Assembly (NCBI GenBank): GCA_021817985.1
Contig: JAKAFK010000047.1
Location: forward strand, 1 to 32,877
Direction of reading: 5' to 3'
DNA length: 32,877 bases
Source of the DNA: Pseudomonadota bacterium
GTDB lineage: Bacteria; Pseudomonadota; Gammaproteobacteria; Burkholderiales; JAKAFK01
Made by a program: the position numbers and the translations under genes. Positions 24,580-32,877 of this stretch are shown piece after piece. The notes under the pieces are model-generated. The model did not search any database, was not told the origin of the DNA, and saw nothing but the letters and a program-made list of their open reading frames with translations. The number at the start of each line of letters is the position of its first letter. Within the stretch, counting starts at the first letter, position 1.

Positions 24580-25023
24580 GCAAGTGGATACCGGGGCGCG
24601 TCCTGGCGGCTTTACATGGCGGCGGCCAAGGGGCACCGTCTTTGGTCATCACGTTGGCGATCTCGAGTCGCGGCACCGCTTCCGCGAAGGGTGTCGGGTA
24701 CGATACGTTACGGAATTACCGCCAAATGCAGTATCGAACACACACGTCCGGCGGTTGCCCGAAGGGTGCGAGCTACGACGAGGATCAACGGCGATTGAAA
24801 AAGCTGTCTGGGAGTGAGCCCTGATTGGGTTCCGGCGAATCCTGACACCATCGCCCATCGGGTTCGTCGGTGAGCGCGGGTGACGGACGAGTGATGTGCC
24901 CGCTGATGGCTTGCCCGCGGCTTATTTCGAAGGCCGTGGCCAAGACCTGCAAATTTGCAGCACAAGGCGAGCGACGGGGAGGATAGGGACGAGCGGGACA
25001 ACCTGACAGATCGGGAGGCTTTG

Positions 25024-25099
25024 TGGTGGGCCGTGAGTGACTCGAACACTCGACCAATGGATTAAGAGTCCACTGCTCTACCAACTGAGCTAACGGCCC
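25024..25099 (-). tRNA. tRNA-Lys (anticodon CTT)
   Basis: The 76-base gene folds as a full cloverleaf. Acceptor strands GGGCCGT and ACGGCCC pair fully, followed by A and an encoded CCA (25024-25026). The D arm reads AGCTCAGTTGGTAGAGCA. The anticodon loop CTCTTAA lies on stem TGGA/TCCA. The T loop reads GTTCGAGTCAC. Anticodon CTT reads AAG (lysine). Confidence 0.96.
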
Positions 25100-25278
25100 A
25101 CATCGGAGTCGCCCCGATGGTCGCCCAAGTCGACCCCCGGAGTGGCTGCAATTATACAGCGAGAATTTCTTTTAGTCTAAACTCACTCGCACTCGCTCCG
25201 GATCCGGCAGCCCCGCACGCACGGCCTGGGGCTCGCCCTCTACGCGCGGCCGAATGCGCTAAGCTGAAAGAAGTTGGG

Positions 25279-26526
25279 ATGCGTGACAGCACTGCCCGCC
25301 GTTTTCCCTCCGATGCGAGCCCCGCCATGACGGAATTTTTTTCGGATCCCGGTCTCGATGCGCAATACCTTCGGATCGTCTCCAAAGCCAGTTGCGGCGC
25401 CTCGGACATTGGCGAATGCCTCGCGGCGCGACACCGGATGACGGAGGCGAATATCGCCGGTTGGCAGCGCCAATGGAACACGACCGCACGGGAAGTGGAA
25501 CGGATTGCCCAGGCGGCCCATGCGCGCGGACATGCATTGAGCGCCTCTGAGGCCTATCTGCGCGCATCGGAATACTATCGGGCCGCGTTCTACTTTTGCC
25601 GCGGCGACCCATCCTCCGCCTGCCTCATAGAAAACTGGCTGGCCCACCGCGACTGCTTCCGGAAGGCCATGGCCCTCGGCCCCTGGCACTGCGAATTTGT
25701 CGAGATCCCCTACGGGGAGACCTCGCTGGACGGCTATTTTTTCTCGCCGCCCCAGGATGGGGGAAGCAGCGCCACCCTCATTGGCTTGACCGGCATCGAC
25801 GCGACGGCGGAAGAGGCGTTTTGCCTGATTGCCCAGCCCGCCGTGCGTCGCGGCTTCCATGCACTGGTGTTCGACGGACCCGGTCAAGGCAGCAGCCTGT
25901 TCCAGAAAGGGCTTTTCCTGCGTCCCGATTACGAAGCCGCCCTGGAAGGCGCCGTTGCGTGGCTCAGGGTCCGCACCGACGTCGATCCTTCACGCATCGT
26001 GCTGGTGGGACGCGGGGAAGGCGGCTATTTGGCCCTGCGCGCGGCGGCCATGGGAACCCAGGTGGCCGCCCTGGTCGCCGACCCCGGCCAGCTCGCGCTG
26101 GATGCCGACATCTGCGCCGTGCTCCCCGAGAGCGTCTTGGATCTGGCCGCCCGGGGAGACCCGGAGGCGAACGATGTGCTCGAGCCCATGCTCGAACAGG
26201 CGCCCGCACTCGCCTCCCGCATCCAGTCGGCAACGATCGCCCACGGCGCCCAGCGTGCTGCCGAGTACCTGCACGGACTGGCACGCTACCGCCTTGCCGA
26301 GGCCATCGGGCAGATTCAATGTCCCACGTTGATCGTGGCGGCCGACAACGATCCGCTATCCGCGCAGTCGCTCGAGGTGTTCGAAGCTCTTCGCTGCGAG
26401 AAGTCATTCCTCCGGTTCACTGCAGCCGAAGGGGCCGATGGGCGGTGCGAAGGCGCGGGACAGGCCCGCTTTCATCAGCGCGTCCACGACTGGATCGACG
26501 AAACCTTGCTGCCTCTGCACCATTGA
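25279..26526 (+). CDS. Alpha/beta-hydrolase-fold protein lacking Ser nucleophile and catalytic His
   Basis: This 415-residue protein resembles the FrsA / 2,6-dihydropseudooxynicotine-hydrolase group, with a helical N-terminal half (to about residue 135) and an alpha/beta-hydrolase core. The nucleophile elbow, normally GxSxGG, reads GRGEGGY with Gly246 (codon GGG) where Ser is expected. The motif that normally ends GxxHC reads GADGRC, placing Arg389 at the catalytic His. The acid is present in AADNDPLS (Asp356/358). Oxyanion-type segment DGPGQGSS is normal. Two of three catalytic residues are thus missing, so this is probably a pseudoenzyme or uses another chemistry. The start is taken at 25279; ATG 25327 is an alternative. 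Confidence 0.8.
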   Translation: MRDSTARRFPSDASPAMTEFFSDPGLDAQYLRIVSKASCGASDIGECLAARHRMTEANIAGWQRQWNTTAREVERIAQAAHARGHALSASEAYLRASEYYRAAFYFCRGDPSSACLIENWLAHRDCFRKAMALGPWHCEFVEIPYGETSLDGYFFSPPQDGGSSATLIGLTGIDATAEEAFCLIAQPAVRRGFHALVFDGPGQGSSLFQKGLFLRPDYEAALEGAVAWLRVRTDVDPSRIVLVGRGEGGYLALRAAAMGTQVAALVADPGQLALDADICAVLPESVLDLAARGDPEANDVLEPMLEQAPALASRIQSATIAHGAQRAAEYLHGLARYRLAEAIGQIQCPTLIVAADNDPLSAQSLEVFEALRCEKSFLRFTAAEGADGRCEGAGQARFHQRVHDWIDETLLPLHH

Positions 26527-26540
26527 TCCGGTCGCCCTCA

Positions 26541-27113
26541 TCATGGGCGAAGCCAAACCGAGAACTTCGCCCGCACGGTGGACACCTTCGGCCCGACCAC
26601 CCATTGACAATACCGCTGGTCGGGATTCTTTCGGAAATAGTCCTGATGGTAGTCTTCTGCCGGATAGAAGGCGCTCGCGGGCGACAGCTCGGTCACCGGC
26701 GGCGCCGCCCAGGCGCCGGCCGCCGCCATCTCGTCCATCACGCGGCGCGCCGTGTCGTGCTGGGCTGGCGAGTGGTAGAAAATGACGGAGCGGTACTGGG
26801 TACCGACATCATGGCCCTGGCGATTGAGCGTCGTCGGATCGTGCAGGGCGAAGAAGACCTCCAGGAGCTGCGCATAGCCGATCGTGCGCGGGTCGAACGT
26901 CACCTGGACGACTTCCGCATGGCCGCTCCGCCCCGTGCACACCTGCTCGTAGGTCGGATTCGCCACGGACCCGCCGGCATAGCCCGAAACGACCCGGATG
27001 ACCCCTCGCAGTTCGCGAAATGCGGCCTCCAGGCACCAGAAGCATCCTCCCCCGAGAGTGGCGGTCTCCTCCCCGGCACTCCCGCCTTGCCGATCGCCGT
27101 CTGGCTCAACCAC
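26541..27113 (-). CDS. msrA: Peptide methionine-S-sulfoxide reductase MsrA
   Basis: MsrA repairs oxidised methionine in proteins by reducing the S-epimer of methionine sulfoxide. The catalytic motif GCFWCLE carries Cys24. The other family segments are SGYAGG, HAEVVQVTFDP, GHDVGTQYRS and AFYPAEDYHQDYF. The 190-residue length is normal and no signal peptide is seen, so it is cytoplasmic. A C-terminal cysteine in RYCQ could resolve the intermediate. It converges with the hydrolase gene (14 bases apart) and diverges from the ATPase gene at 27280. Useful for an organism exposed to metals and reactive oxygen. Confidence 0.97.
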   Translation of the reverse strand: MVEPDGDRQGGSAGEETATLGGGCFWCLEAAFRELRGVIRVVSGYAGGSVANPTYEQVCTGRSGHAEVVQVTFDPRTIGYAQLLEVFFALHDPTTLNRQGHDVGTQYRSVIFYHSPAQHDTARRVMDEMAAAGAWAAPPVTELSPASAFYPAEDYHQDYFRKNPDQRYCQWVVGPKVSTVRAKFSVWLRP

Positions 27114-27279
27114 GAGTCATCCTCCAAACAAAAGCCGCGCCCTTCCTTGGACCGCCGGTCTCGGCGCGGCCGTCAAACTGGAATACAATAGGCATCCTTG
27201 CGCAACCGGAGCATCGCCACGAAGCGGCTTGGCACCTCGCGTTGCCCCACCTGACAACCGATTTGGACGGAGCACGGCG

Positions 27280-28125
27280 GTGAAACTCAGCATTAAGGAT
27301 TTTATAGCATGGGACAACAAGTGCATCACCCTGCTGGGAATGTCCGGCGTGGGCAAGACGCGCCTGGCCCATATGCTGCGCCGAGGCAACTGGTTCCATT
27401 ACTCGGGCGACTATCGCATCGGCACGCGCTACCTCGACGAGCCTATCCTCGACAACATCAAGCTCCAGGCCATGCAGATTCCCTTTCTGCGCGACCTCCT
27501 GCGCACGGATTCGATCTATATCAGCAACAACATCACGGTCGACAATCTGAAGCCCGTGTCCAGCTTTCTGGGCAAGCTCGGCGACCCGGCGCAGGGGGGC
27601 CTCGGACTGCATGAATTCAAGCGGCGCCAGGAACTGCACCGGCAGGGCGAGATCGCGGCCATGCGCGATGTGCCCGAATTCATCCGCAAGTCGCGCGCGA
27701 TCTACGGCTATCAGCACTTCGTCAACGATGCGGGCGGCAGCGTGTGCGAGTTGGACGACCCCGAGGTGCTGGAGGTCCTGAGCGCGCACACGCTGATCCT
27801 CTACATCAAGGCAACAGAGCAGGATGAGCATGCGCTCATCCGCCGCGCCGAAGCGGACCCGAAGCCCCTCTATTACCGGGAAGCTTTTCTGGAAGAGCAA
27901 CTCGAGCGCTACATGCGGGAACGAAGCATTCCCTACGTCGCCTTGATCGACCCGGATGCCTTCGTCCGCTGGATCTTCCGGCCGCTGTTCTATTCGCGGA
28001 TCCCCCGCTACGAGGCGATCGCGGCAGAACATGGCTATATCGTAACGACAAGCGATCTGTCGGCCGTTCAGTCCGAAGGGGACTTCCTGCGCCTGCTGGA
28101 ACGGGTCGTCGAGTCACAGGCCTAG
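27280..28125 (+). CDS. P-loop ATPase (kinase-like) linked to metA
   Basis: This 281-residue protein has a Walker A motif near the N-terminus (GMSGVGKT, residues 20-27). It continues with GNWFHYSGDYRIGTRYLDEPI, a segment unlike common ABC or AAA proteins, and ends with a helical domain (IFRPLFYSRIPRYEAIAAEHGYI). The start is a GTG at 27280, with GGAG seven bases upstream. The product is soluble with no signal. The metA gene starts 50 bases later on the same strand, so the two are likely co-transcribed. Its substrate is not evident; a role as a nucleotide-dependent kinase or regulator in methionine synthesis is inferred from position only. Confidence 0.85.
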   Translation: MKLSIKDFIAWDNKCITLLGMSGVGKTRLAHMLRRGNWFHYSGDYRIGTRYLDEPILDNIKLQAMQIPFLRDLLRTDSIYISNNITVDNLKPVSSFLGKLGDPAQGGLGLHEFKRRQELHRQGEIAAMRDVPEFIRKSRAIYGYQHFVNDAGGSVCELDDPEVLEVLSAHTLILYIKATEQDEHALIRRAEADPKPLYYREAFLEEQLERYMRERSIPYVALIDPDAFVRWIFRPLFYSRIPRYEAIAAEHGYIVTTSDLSAVQSEGDFLRLLERVVESQA

Positions 28126-28175
28126 CGGGACGGCTTTTCCTTCACCCACGGATCCCCCTCTGACGAGAGTTCATC

Positions 28176-29255
28176 ATGCCTCTGGTTGCCAATTCCGATC
28201 TCCCCGCCTTCGAGCGCCTAAGGCAGGAAGGCGAGACCGTCGTACCGCGCGACGCCGCCTTGCGCCAAGACATCCGCGAGCTCCACATCGGTTTGCTCAA
28301 CATGATGCCCGATGCGGCCCTGGCGGCCACGGAGCGCCAATTCTTCCGCCTCGTGGGCGAAAGCAACCAGATCGCCCAGTTCTACATGCACCCGTTCACG
28401 CTCGATGCGCTCTCCCGCGGCCCCGAGGGCGCTGCCCATGTCGCCCGCTATTACGAGACCTTCGAAGAAATCAAGGCGCAAGGACTCGACGGACTCATCA
28501 TCACCGGCGCCAACGTCAGTCAACCCGATCTGTCTTTGGAGCCCTTTTGGGAACCGCTCAGCGAGGTGGTCGACTGGGCCTATCGCAACGTGACCTCGAC
28601 GCTCTGCTCATGCCTGACCACGCATGCGGTCATGCAGTTTCGCTACGGCCAGAAACGGCGATCCCTCGGAGCCAAGCGATGGGGGGTGTTCCCGCATCGC
28701 GTCGTCGACCACCACCATCCTCTCGTCACCGGCGTGAATACGCGCTTCGACGTCCCGCACTCGCGCTTCAACGACATCAGCCGGCAACAGTTCGAGGCGG
28801 CGGGCGTGCGGATCCTGGTGGAGAGCCCGCAAGCCGGCGTTCACTTGGCGGTCAGCGAGGACCTGTTCCGACTGGTGCTCTTTCAAGGCCATCCCGAATA
28901 CGACACCATCAGCCTGCTGAAGGAATACAAACGCGAGGTGCTGCGCTTCACGCACGGCATGAGACGCGACTACCCTCCCTTCCCAGAGAACTACTTCGAC
29001 ATGACGATCGAGGCCGTGCTTGAGGAATACAGGGATCAGCTGCTCGCCGCCGCGGCCGCCGGACGTCCTCTGCCGGAGATGCCCGAGGCGATCATCTCGG
29101 AGCGCCTGGACAACACGTGGCACGATACGGCCGAGGCCGTGCTCAGCAATTGGGTCGGCAAAATTTACCAGATCACCCACCACGAGCGGTCCATCCCCTT
29201 CATGGCGGGCATCGATCCGGACGATCCGCTCGGGCTGCGGCACCCTCCCGGCTAG
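28176..29255 (+). CDS. metA: Homoserine O-succinyltransferase-family enzyme (MetA)
   Basis: This enzyme makes O-acylhomoserine, the first committed step of methionine synthesis. The 359-residue length is longer than usual (about 305), with extra residues at the C-terminus. The fold is the glutamine-amidotransferase type: HIGLLNMMPDAA at the start, the catalytic Cys146 in LCSCLTTHA, and His239 and Glu241 in FQGHPEYD. The residue that separates acetyl- from succinyl-users in classical MetA (Glu or Gly after TGAP) is Ser115 here (TGANVS), so the acyl donor is not certain. It follows the ATPase gene by 50 bases. Confidence 0.92.
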   Translation: MPLVANSDLPAFERLRQEGETVVPRDAALRQDIRELHIGLLNMMPDAALAATERQFFRLVGESNQIAQFYMHPFTLDALSRGPEGAAHVARYYETFEEIKAQGLDGLIITGANVSQPDLSLEPFWEPLSEVVDWAYRNVTSTLCSCLTTHAVMQFRYGQKRRSLGAKRWGVFPHRVVDHHHPLVTGVNTRFDVPHSRFNDISRQQFEAAGVRILVESPQAGVHLAVSEDLFRLVLFQGHPEYDTISLLKEYKREVLRFTHGMRRDYPPFPENYFDMTIEAVLEEYRDQLLAAAAAGRPLPEMPEAIISERLDNTWHDTAEAVLSNWVGKIYQITHHERSIPFMAGIDPDDPLGLRHPPG

Positions 29256-29256
29256 G

Positions 29257-29273
29257 CCGCGGGCGCGGTTTTT
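29257..29273 (+). terminator. Short GC stem with T run after metA
   Basis: CCGC-GGGC-GCGG is followed directly by TTTTT, two bases after the metA stop. The stem is only four pairs, so this is a weak candidate. Confidence 0.4.
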
Positions 29274-29277
29274 CTCG

Positions 29278-29288
29278 CCCCCCCCCCC
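29278..29288. repeat. Run of eleven C
   Basis: A homopolymer of 11 C lies in the 438-base gene-free region between metA and the glycosyltransferase gene. Such tracts vary in length; here it is outside coding sequence. Confidence 0.8.
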
Positions 29289-29693
29289 TCGCAAAATGGT
29301 GTCTGGGCGGGCCCGCTCATGCTATATACAAAGCAGACGGTCCAGGCAGCAGGGCGCGCAGCCTCGTCCGGGGCACTGCGCTACCGGTTGGGCCCTGCAC
29401 TCGCCTCTCGTCTTCTTGATCGCACGCGGCTCCAGCGCCGACCTTCGCCGAGGGTGGGACGCCCGGTTCCCGCAGGAATCGGCTATCTCCCGCCTTGATC
29501 GAACGGCTTCAGCCAGGACGCCGTCCGCCGTTTCGGCACGGTGGCGGCACAAGGGCAACGGTGCCGGCCACGCCGTTCGAACACACCAGCGCCATCATCA
29601 AGAGATTCGCTTTCCCGTCAATGGACGGGCCTGTGGCGCATCCAACAGATTGGAAGACCGTCAAAAAGGGGAAGCCAAAAGAAGGAGATCGTC

Positions 29694-30782
29694 GTGAGAA
29701 TCGCCCAGATCGCCCCTCTTTACGAAAGCATCCCGCCCAAGCTGTACGGAGGCACGGAACGCGTCGTCTCCTATCTGACGGAAGCCCTGGTGAAGCTTGG
29801 GCATGAGGTAACATTATTCGCAAGCGGCGATTCCCAAACGCGCGCGCGCCTGCGCCCTGGCACCCCGCGCGCCATCCGCCTCGATCCGCAGGCGTGGGAT
29901 CCCTTCGCGCCCCATGTCCTCATGCTCCAGCAGGTCTGCAACGAGCGCGACAATTTCGACGTCCTCCATTTTCACATCGATTATCTGCACTTTCCATTAA
30001 GCCGCGCGATGGGCTGGCCCGGCCTGACCACCTTGCACGGGCGCCTCGACCTGCCGGAACTGGTTCCCCTCTACCGCGAGTTCACCGACATGCCCTTGGT
30101 GTCCATCTCCAACGCGCAGCGGACCCCCTTGAGTTGGGCGAACTGGCAGGCCACCATCTATCACGGCCTGCCCCTGGACCTGTACACGCCGCAGGCCGAG
30201 CGCGGGCACTACCTGGCCTTCCTGGGCAGGATATCGCCCGAGAAGGGCATCGACCGCGCCATCGAGATCGCGCAGCGCGCAGGGGTTCCACTCAAGATCG
30301 CCGCGAAGGTCGACCGCGTGGACAGGGATTACTTCGAGGAGAAAATCAAACCGCTCCTCGCGCAGCCGGGCATCGAGTACATCGGCGAGCTCGGCGAGCG
30401 CGACAAGGATAGGTTCCTTGGCCAGGCGCTCGCCTTGCTTTTCCCGATCGATTGGCCCGAACCCTTCGGATTGGCGGTCATCGAGGCCAACGCGTGCGGC
30501 ACGCCGGTCGTCGCCTTCCGGCGGGGATCGATCCCGGAAATCATCGAAAATGGCGTATCCGGCTTTGTCGTCGACAACGCGGAAGAAGCAGTGGTGGCGG
30601 TCGAACAGGCGAGCAGCCTTGATCGGCGCGCGTGCCGGACCGTCTTCGAACAGCGCTTCGCCGTTGAACGCATGGCGCGGGAGTATGTGGCGGTCTACGA
30701 GCGCCTGCTCACGCCCGAAACGCAATCGAAACTGGCGCCCGTCCCATGGCGAACGACGAATCCGCAGCAGCCCATGGCATAG
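29694..30782 (+). CDS. GT4-family glycosyltransferase
   Basis: This 362-residue retaining glycosyltransferase has the GT-B fold. The N-terminal part has RIAQIAPLYESIPPKLYGGTE and the glycine-rich loop; the C-terminal domain has YLAFLGRISPEKGIDRAIEIA and the EPFGLAVIEANACGTPV (E-x7-E) donor-binding motif. The start is a GTG at 29694, with AAGGAGA five bases before it; a longer frame upstream is low-complexity. The next gene, a glucosidase, begins five bases after the stop, so they form an operon. The donor and acceptor sugars are not readable; a role in trehalose-, glycogen- or other glucan metabolism is suggested by the partner. Confidence 0.93.
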   Translation: MRIAQIAPLYESIPPKLYGGTERVVSYLTEALVKLGHEVTLFASGDSQTRARLRPGTPRAIRLDPQAWDPFAPHVLMLQQVCNERDNFDVLHFHIDYLHFPLSRAMGWPGLTTLHGRLDLPELVPLYREFTDMPLVSISNAQRTPLSWANWQATIYHGLPLDLYTPQAERGHYLAFLGRISPEKGIDRAIEIAQRAGVPLKIAAKVDRVDRDYFEEKIKPLLAQPGIEYIGELGERDKDRFLGQALALLFPIDWPEPFGLAVIEANACGTPVVAFRRGSIPEIIENGVSGFVVDNAEEAVVAVEQASSLDRRACRTVFEQRFAVERMAREYVAVYERLLTPETQSKLAPVPWRTTNPQQPMA

Positions 30783-30787
30783 GGACC

Positions 30788-32877
30788 ATGGCATCGTCCA
30801 TCGATGATCGCAACCGCATCATCAAGCAAGGCGAGTGTTTTGCCGTCTTCGACCGGCATGCGGACATCCGCGGCGATGAAACGAATTGCGAGCAGGGGCT
30901 ATTCCATCAGGGAACGCGCCACCTCTCGCGCCTGGCCCTGCGGCTCAATGGCGTGCGGCCTTTGCTCCTCAACTCGTCGGTGACCCCACAGAACACGCTG
31001 CTCGTCGTCGACATGACAAACCCGGACAGCCGCTCCGAGGGCCGCATCCTTCTGCGAAACGGAAGCATTCACCTGTTTCGCGCGAAGCTGCTGTGGGATG
31101 CGACTTGCTACGAATATGTTCGGATGACCAACCATGCCCGCAGCGCGATCGACCTGACGCTGACGGTCGAATTGGGGGCCGACTATGCCGACGTCTTCGA
31201 GGTGCGCGGCTTGAAACGGCATCGCCGCGGAGAAGACCTCGAGCCATTGGTCGAGACGGACAGGGTAGTCTACGGCTATCGGGGGCTGGATGGCGTTGCG
31301 CGGCACACGGCTGTCGCCTTCGTGCCCTCCCCCTCGTCGCTCTCCCGCGAGGAGGCCTCGTTTTCCCTTCGCCTGGAACCCCAAGCGGAGTGGACGCTGT
31401 CCATCTCGATGCGCTGCTACAAAGACGAGACCCCGCCGCAACTCGTGACGTTCGAGGCCGCCATGGCAGCCAACTCGGGCGCGCTTGCCCAGGCCTACCG
31501 GAGAGATTGCGGCATCGAGAGTTCCAACGGACAGTTCAACGAGTGGCTCAACCGTTCGCAGGCCGATCTGCACATGCTGGTCACCGAGACGCGCCACGGC
31601 CCGTATCCTTTCGCGGGCATTCCCTGGTTCTGCACGCCGTTCGGCCGCGACGGCATCATCACCGCGATGGAGTACCTCTGGGTGAATCCGGACATCGCCA
31701 AGGGCGTGCTGAGCTTCGTCTCGGCCACCCAGGCCCAAGCGCTCGACACGCGCCACGAAGCCGAGCCGGGCAAAATCCTCCACGAGTCGCGCGACGGAGA
31801 AATGGCCGCGCTGGGGGAGATTCCCTTCGATCAATACTACGGCACGGTCGACGCGACCCCGCTGTTCGTGATGCTGGCCGGCGATTATTTCCGCCGCACC
31901 GGCGACCGAGCGTTCATTTCCTCCATCTGGCGCAACGTGGTTGCCGCCATCCAGTGGATCGACCAGTATGGCGACGTGGATCGGGATGGCTTCGTGGAAT
32001 ATGAGCGCCACAACCCGCGGGGTCTCGTCAACCAGGGCTGGAAGGACTCCGACGATGCCGTCTTCCACGCCGATGGCGCCTTGGCCGGCGGCCACATTGC
32101 ACTGTGCGAGGTGCAAGGCTACGTGTATGCCGCCAAACTTGCCGCCGCCGAACTGGCTGAGGAACTCGGCGAATCCGTGCTCGCGCAAGCCCTCGCACGG
32201 GAAGCGGACGAGCTCAAGACGCGGTTCAATCGGGCGTTCTGGTGCGACGACCTGTCCACGTTCGCGCTCGCCCTGGACGGCGACAAGCGCCCTTGCCGCG
32301 TACGCACCTCCAATGCCGGGCATTGCCTGTTCAGCGGAATTGCCCGGGAGGACTATGGGCGGCGCACGGCAGACACCCTGCTCGACCCTGAAACCTCCTT
32401 CTCCGGTTGGGGAATCCGTACCGTGGCGGCCTCCGAGCCCCGCTACAACCCCATGTCCTATCATAACGGCTCGGTGTGGCCTCACGACAATGCGATGATC
32501 GCCATGGGGTTCGCGCGCTATGGACTCAAGGCGCATGTCCTGCGCCTGTTGACCGCCATGTTCGAATCAAGCCTGCAGGTGGACTTGCGCCGCCTCCCTG
32601 AACTGTTCTGCGGATTCCGTCGGCGACCCGACGAATCGCCGACCATCTATCCGACGGCCTGCAGCCCGCAAGCCTGGGTGGCCGGCGCGCCCTTCTGGCT
32701 GCTGCAAGCCTGCCTCGGCCTCACGTTCCGCAACAGCGCGCCGCAGTTGACCTTTGTCCATCCCGTGTTGCCCGACTTCCTCGATCGCGTCGCCATCACC
32801 GGGTTACGGGTCGGAAGCGGCACCGCCGACATCGTGCTCGAGCGCCACGCACAGCATGTCGGCATCCATGTCAGATC
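30788..32877 (+). CDS. Amylo-alpha-1,6-glucosidase / glycogen-debranching-type enzyme (partial)
   Basis: An open frame without stop runs from ATG 30788 to the right edge, giving at least 696 residues. The N-terminal domain matches the debranching-enzyme N-terminal type (GECFAVFDRHADIRGDE, then LFHQGTRHLSRLALRL). The catalytic helical barrel contains GIPWFCTPFGRDGIITAMEYLW and, later, GWKDSDDAVFHADG and MSYHNGSVWPHDNAMIAMGF, as in GH-type glucosidases that cut alpha-1,6 branches. The C-terminus is cut off by the window. It directly follows the GT4 gene (five bases), a pairing seen in several proteobacteria. Glycogen or another alpha-glucan is the likely substrate, but the true product is not established. 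Confidence 0.92.
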   Translation, partial: MASSIDDRNRIIKQGECFAVFDRHADIRGDETNCEQGLFHQGTRHLSRLALRLNGVRPLLLNSSVTPQNTLLVVDMTNPDSRSEGRILLRNGSIHLFRAKLLWDATCYEYVRMTNHARSAIDLTLTVELGADYADVFEVRGLKRHRRGEDLEPLVETDRVVYGYRGLDGVARHTAVAFVPSPSSLSREEASFSLRLEPQAEWTLSISMRCYKDETPPQLVTFEAAMAANSGALAQAYRRDCGIESSNGQFNEWLNRSQADLHMLVTETRHGPYPFAGIPWFCTPFGRDGIITAMEYLWVNPDIAKGVLSFVSATQAQALDTRHEAEPGKILHESRDGEMAALGEIPFDQYYGTVDATPLFVMLAGDYFRRTGDRAFISSIWRNVVAAIQWIDQYGDVDRDGFVEYERHNPRGLVNQGWKDSDDAVFHADGALAGGHIALCEVQGYVYAAKLAAAELAEELGESVLAQALAREADELKTRFNRAFWCDDLSTFALALDGDKRPCRVRTSNAGHCLFSGIAREDYGRRTADTLLDPETSFSGWGIRTVAASEPRYNPMSYHNGSVWPHDNAMIAMGFARYGLKAHVLRLLTAMFESSLQVDLRRLPELFCGFRRRPDESPTIYPTACSPQAWVAGAPFWLLQACLGLTFRNSAPQLTFVHPVLPDFLDRVAITGLRVGSGTADIVLERHAQHVGIHVR

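Larger units (their letters stand above)
24294..25023. other. Gene-free stretch with repeats before tRNA-Lys
   Basis: These 730 bases have overlapping open frames on the plus strand (24520-24824) but none has a ribosome site with a recognisable product. The stretch holds two imperfect direct repeats and an inverted repeat (listed separately), which suggests the end of an inactive mobile element or a structured non-coding RNA. It also holds the 3' side of the tRNA-Lys transcript on the minus strand. Confidence 0.5.
29256..29693. other. Intergenic region before the glycosyltransferase gene
   Basis: This 438-base region has no supported gene. It contains the weak terminator, the C tract and an A/T-rich GCTATATACA at 29321-29330 that could be a -10 element. 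No clear -35 box is seen. Confidence 0.5.

Noticed and set aside
24520-24824. Three overlapping plus-strand frames in the repeat-bearing gap
   Set aside because: All three frames are open because of base composition, none has a ribosome site or recognisable domain.
30899-32536. Minus-strand open frame of 545 codons
   Set aside because: It is antisense to the debranching-type glucosidase with intact motifs.

Overview
The window looks like chromosomal DNA of a GC-rich, sulfur-oxidising proteobacterium. The main reason is a dsrA-dsrB-dsrE-dsrF-dsrH-dsrC run at the left edge on the minus strand. DsrEFH accompanies the reverse (oxidative) type of dissimilatory sulfite reductase. A gammaproteobacterium such as an Acidiferrobacter relative, or a Thiobacillus-like betaproteobacterium, would fit. 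This assignment is inference, because no marker gene here fixes the taxon.

Layout. (1) 1-3823, minus: the start of the dsr operon; dsrC runs off the left edge. (2) 4206-9652, plus, divergent from dsrA: eight closely spaced genes. They encode a 74-aa conserved-looking protein, an orphan Cas6/Cmx6-like RAMP protein, a DsrC/TusE paralogue lacking both sulfur-relay cysteines (RspA type), a tandem-rhodanese sulfurtransferase, a helical 185-aa protein, a TauD-like Fe(II)/2-oxoglutarate dioxygenase, methylthioribose-1-phosphate isomerase (MtnA) and a class II aldolase. This is the most unusual part of the window. (3) 9795-11968, minus: three small exported proteins, one with a glutamine tract and MQVF repeats. 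(4) 11969-12770: decayed DNA with remnants of an IS256-type transposase and a GloVer-repeat protein. (5) 12771-18741: YihY-like membrane protein, RdgC, a PA2779-like protein, an atypical NRAMP transporter with a 65-aa membrane partner, a DUF488 protein and a MarR regulator. (6) 18944-24293: envelope block with an M16 peptidase, two L,D-transpeptidases and an alanine-zipper lipoprotein. (7) 24294-25099: non-coding stretch with imperfect repeats, a strong inverted repeat and tRNA-Lys(CTT). (8) 25279-32877: an alpha/beta hydrolase without its Ser and His, MsrA, a P-loop ATPase paired with MetA, and a GT4 glycosyltransferase with a glycogen-debranching-type glucosidase that leaves the right edge.

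How they fit together. DsrAB oxidises reduced sulfur to sulfite, while DsrEFH and DsrC pass sulfur on protein cysteines. The divergent operon adds a cysteine-less DsrC homologue, a rhodanese and an RNA-processing-type fold, together with enzymes that handle the methylthio sugar from S-adenosylmethionine by-products. A link between energy sulfur metabolism, sulfur salvage and an RNA substrate is plausible but unproven. I saw no CRISPR array anywhere in the window.
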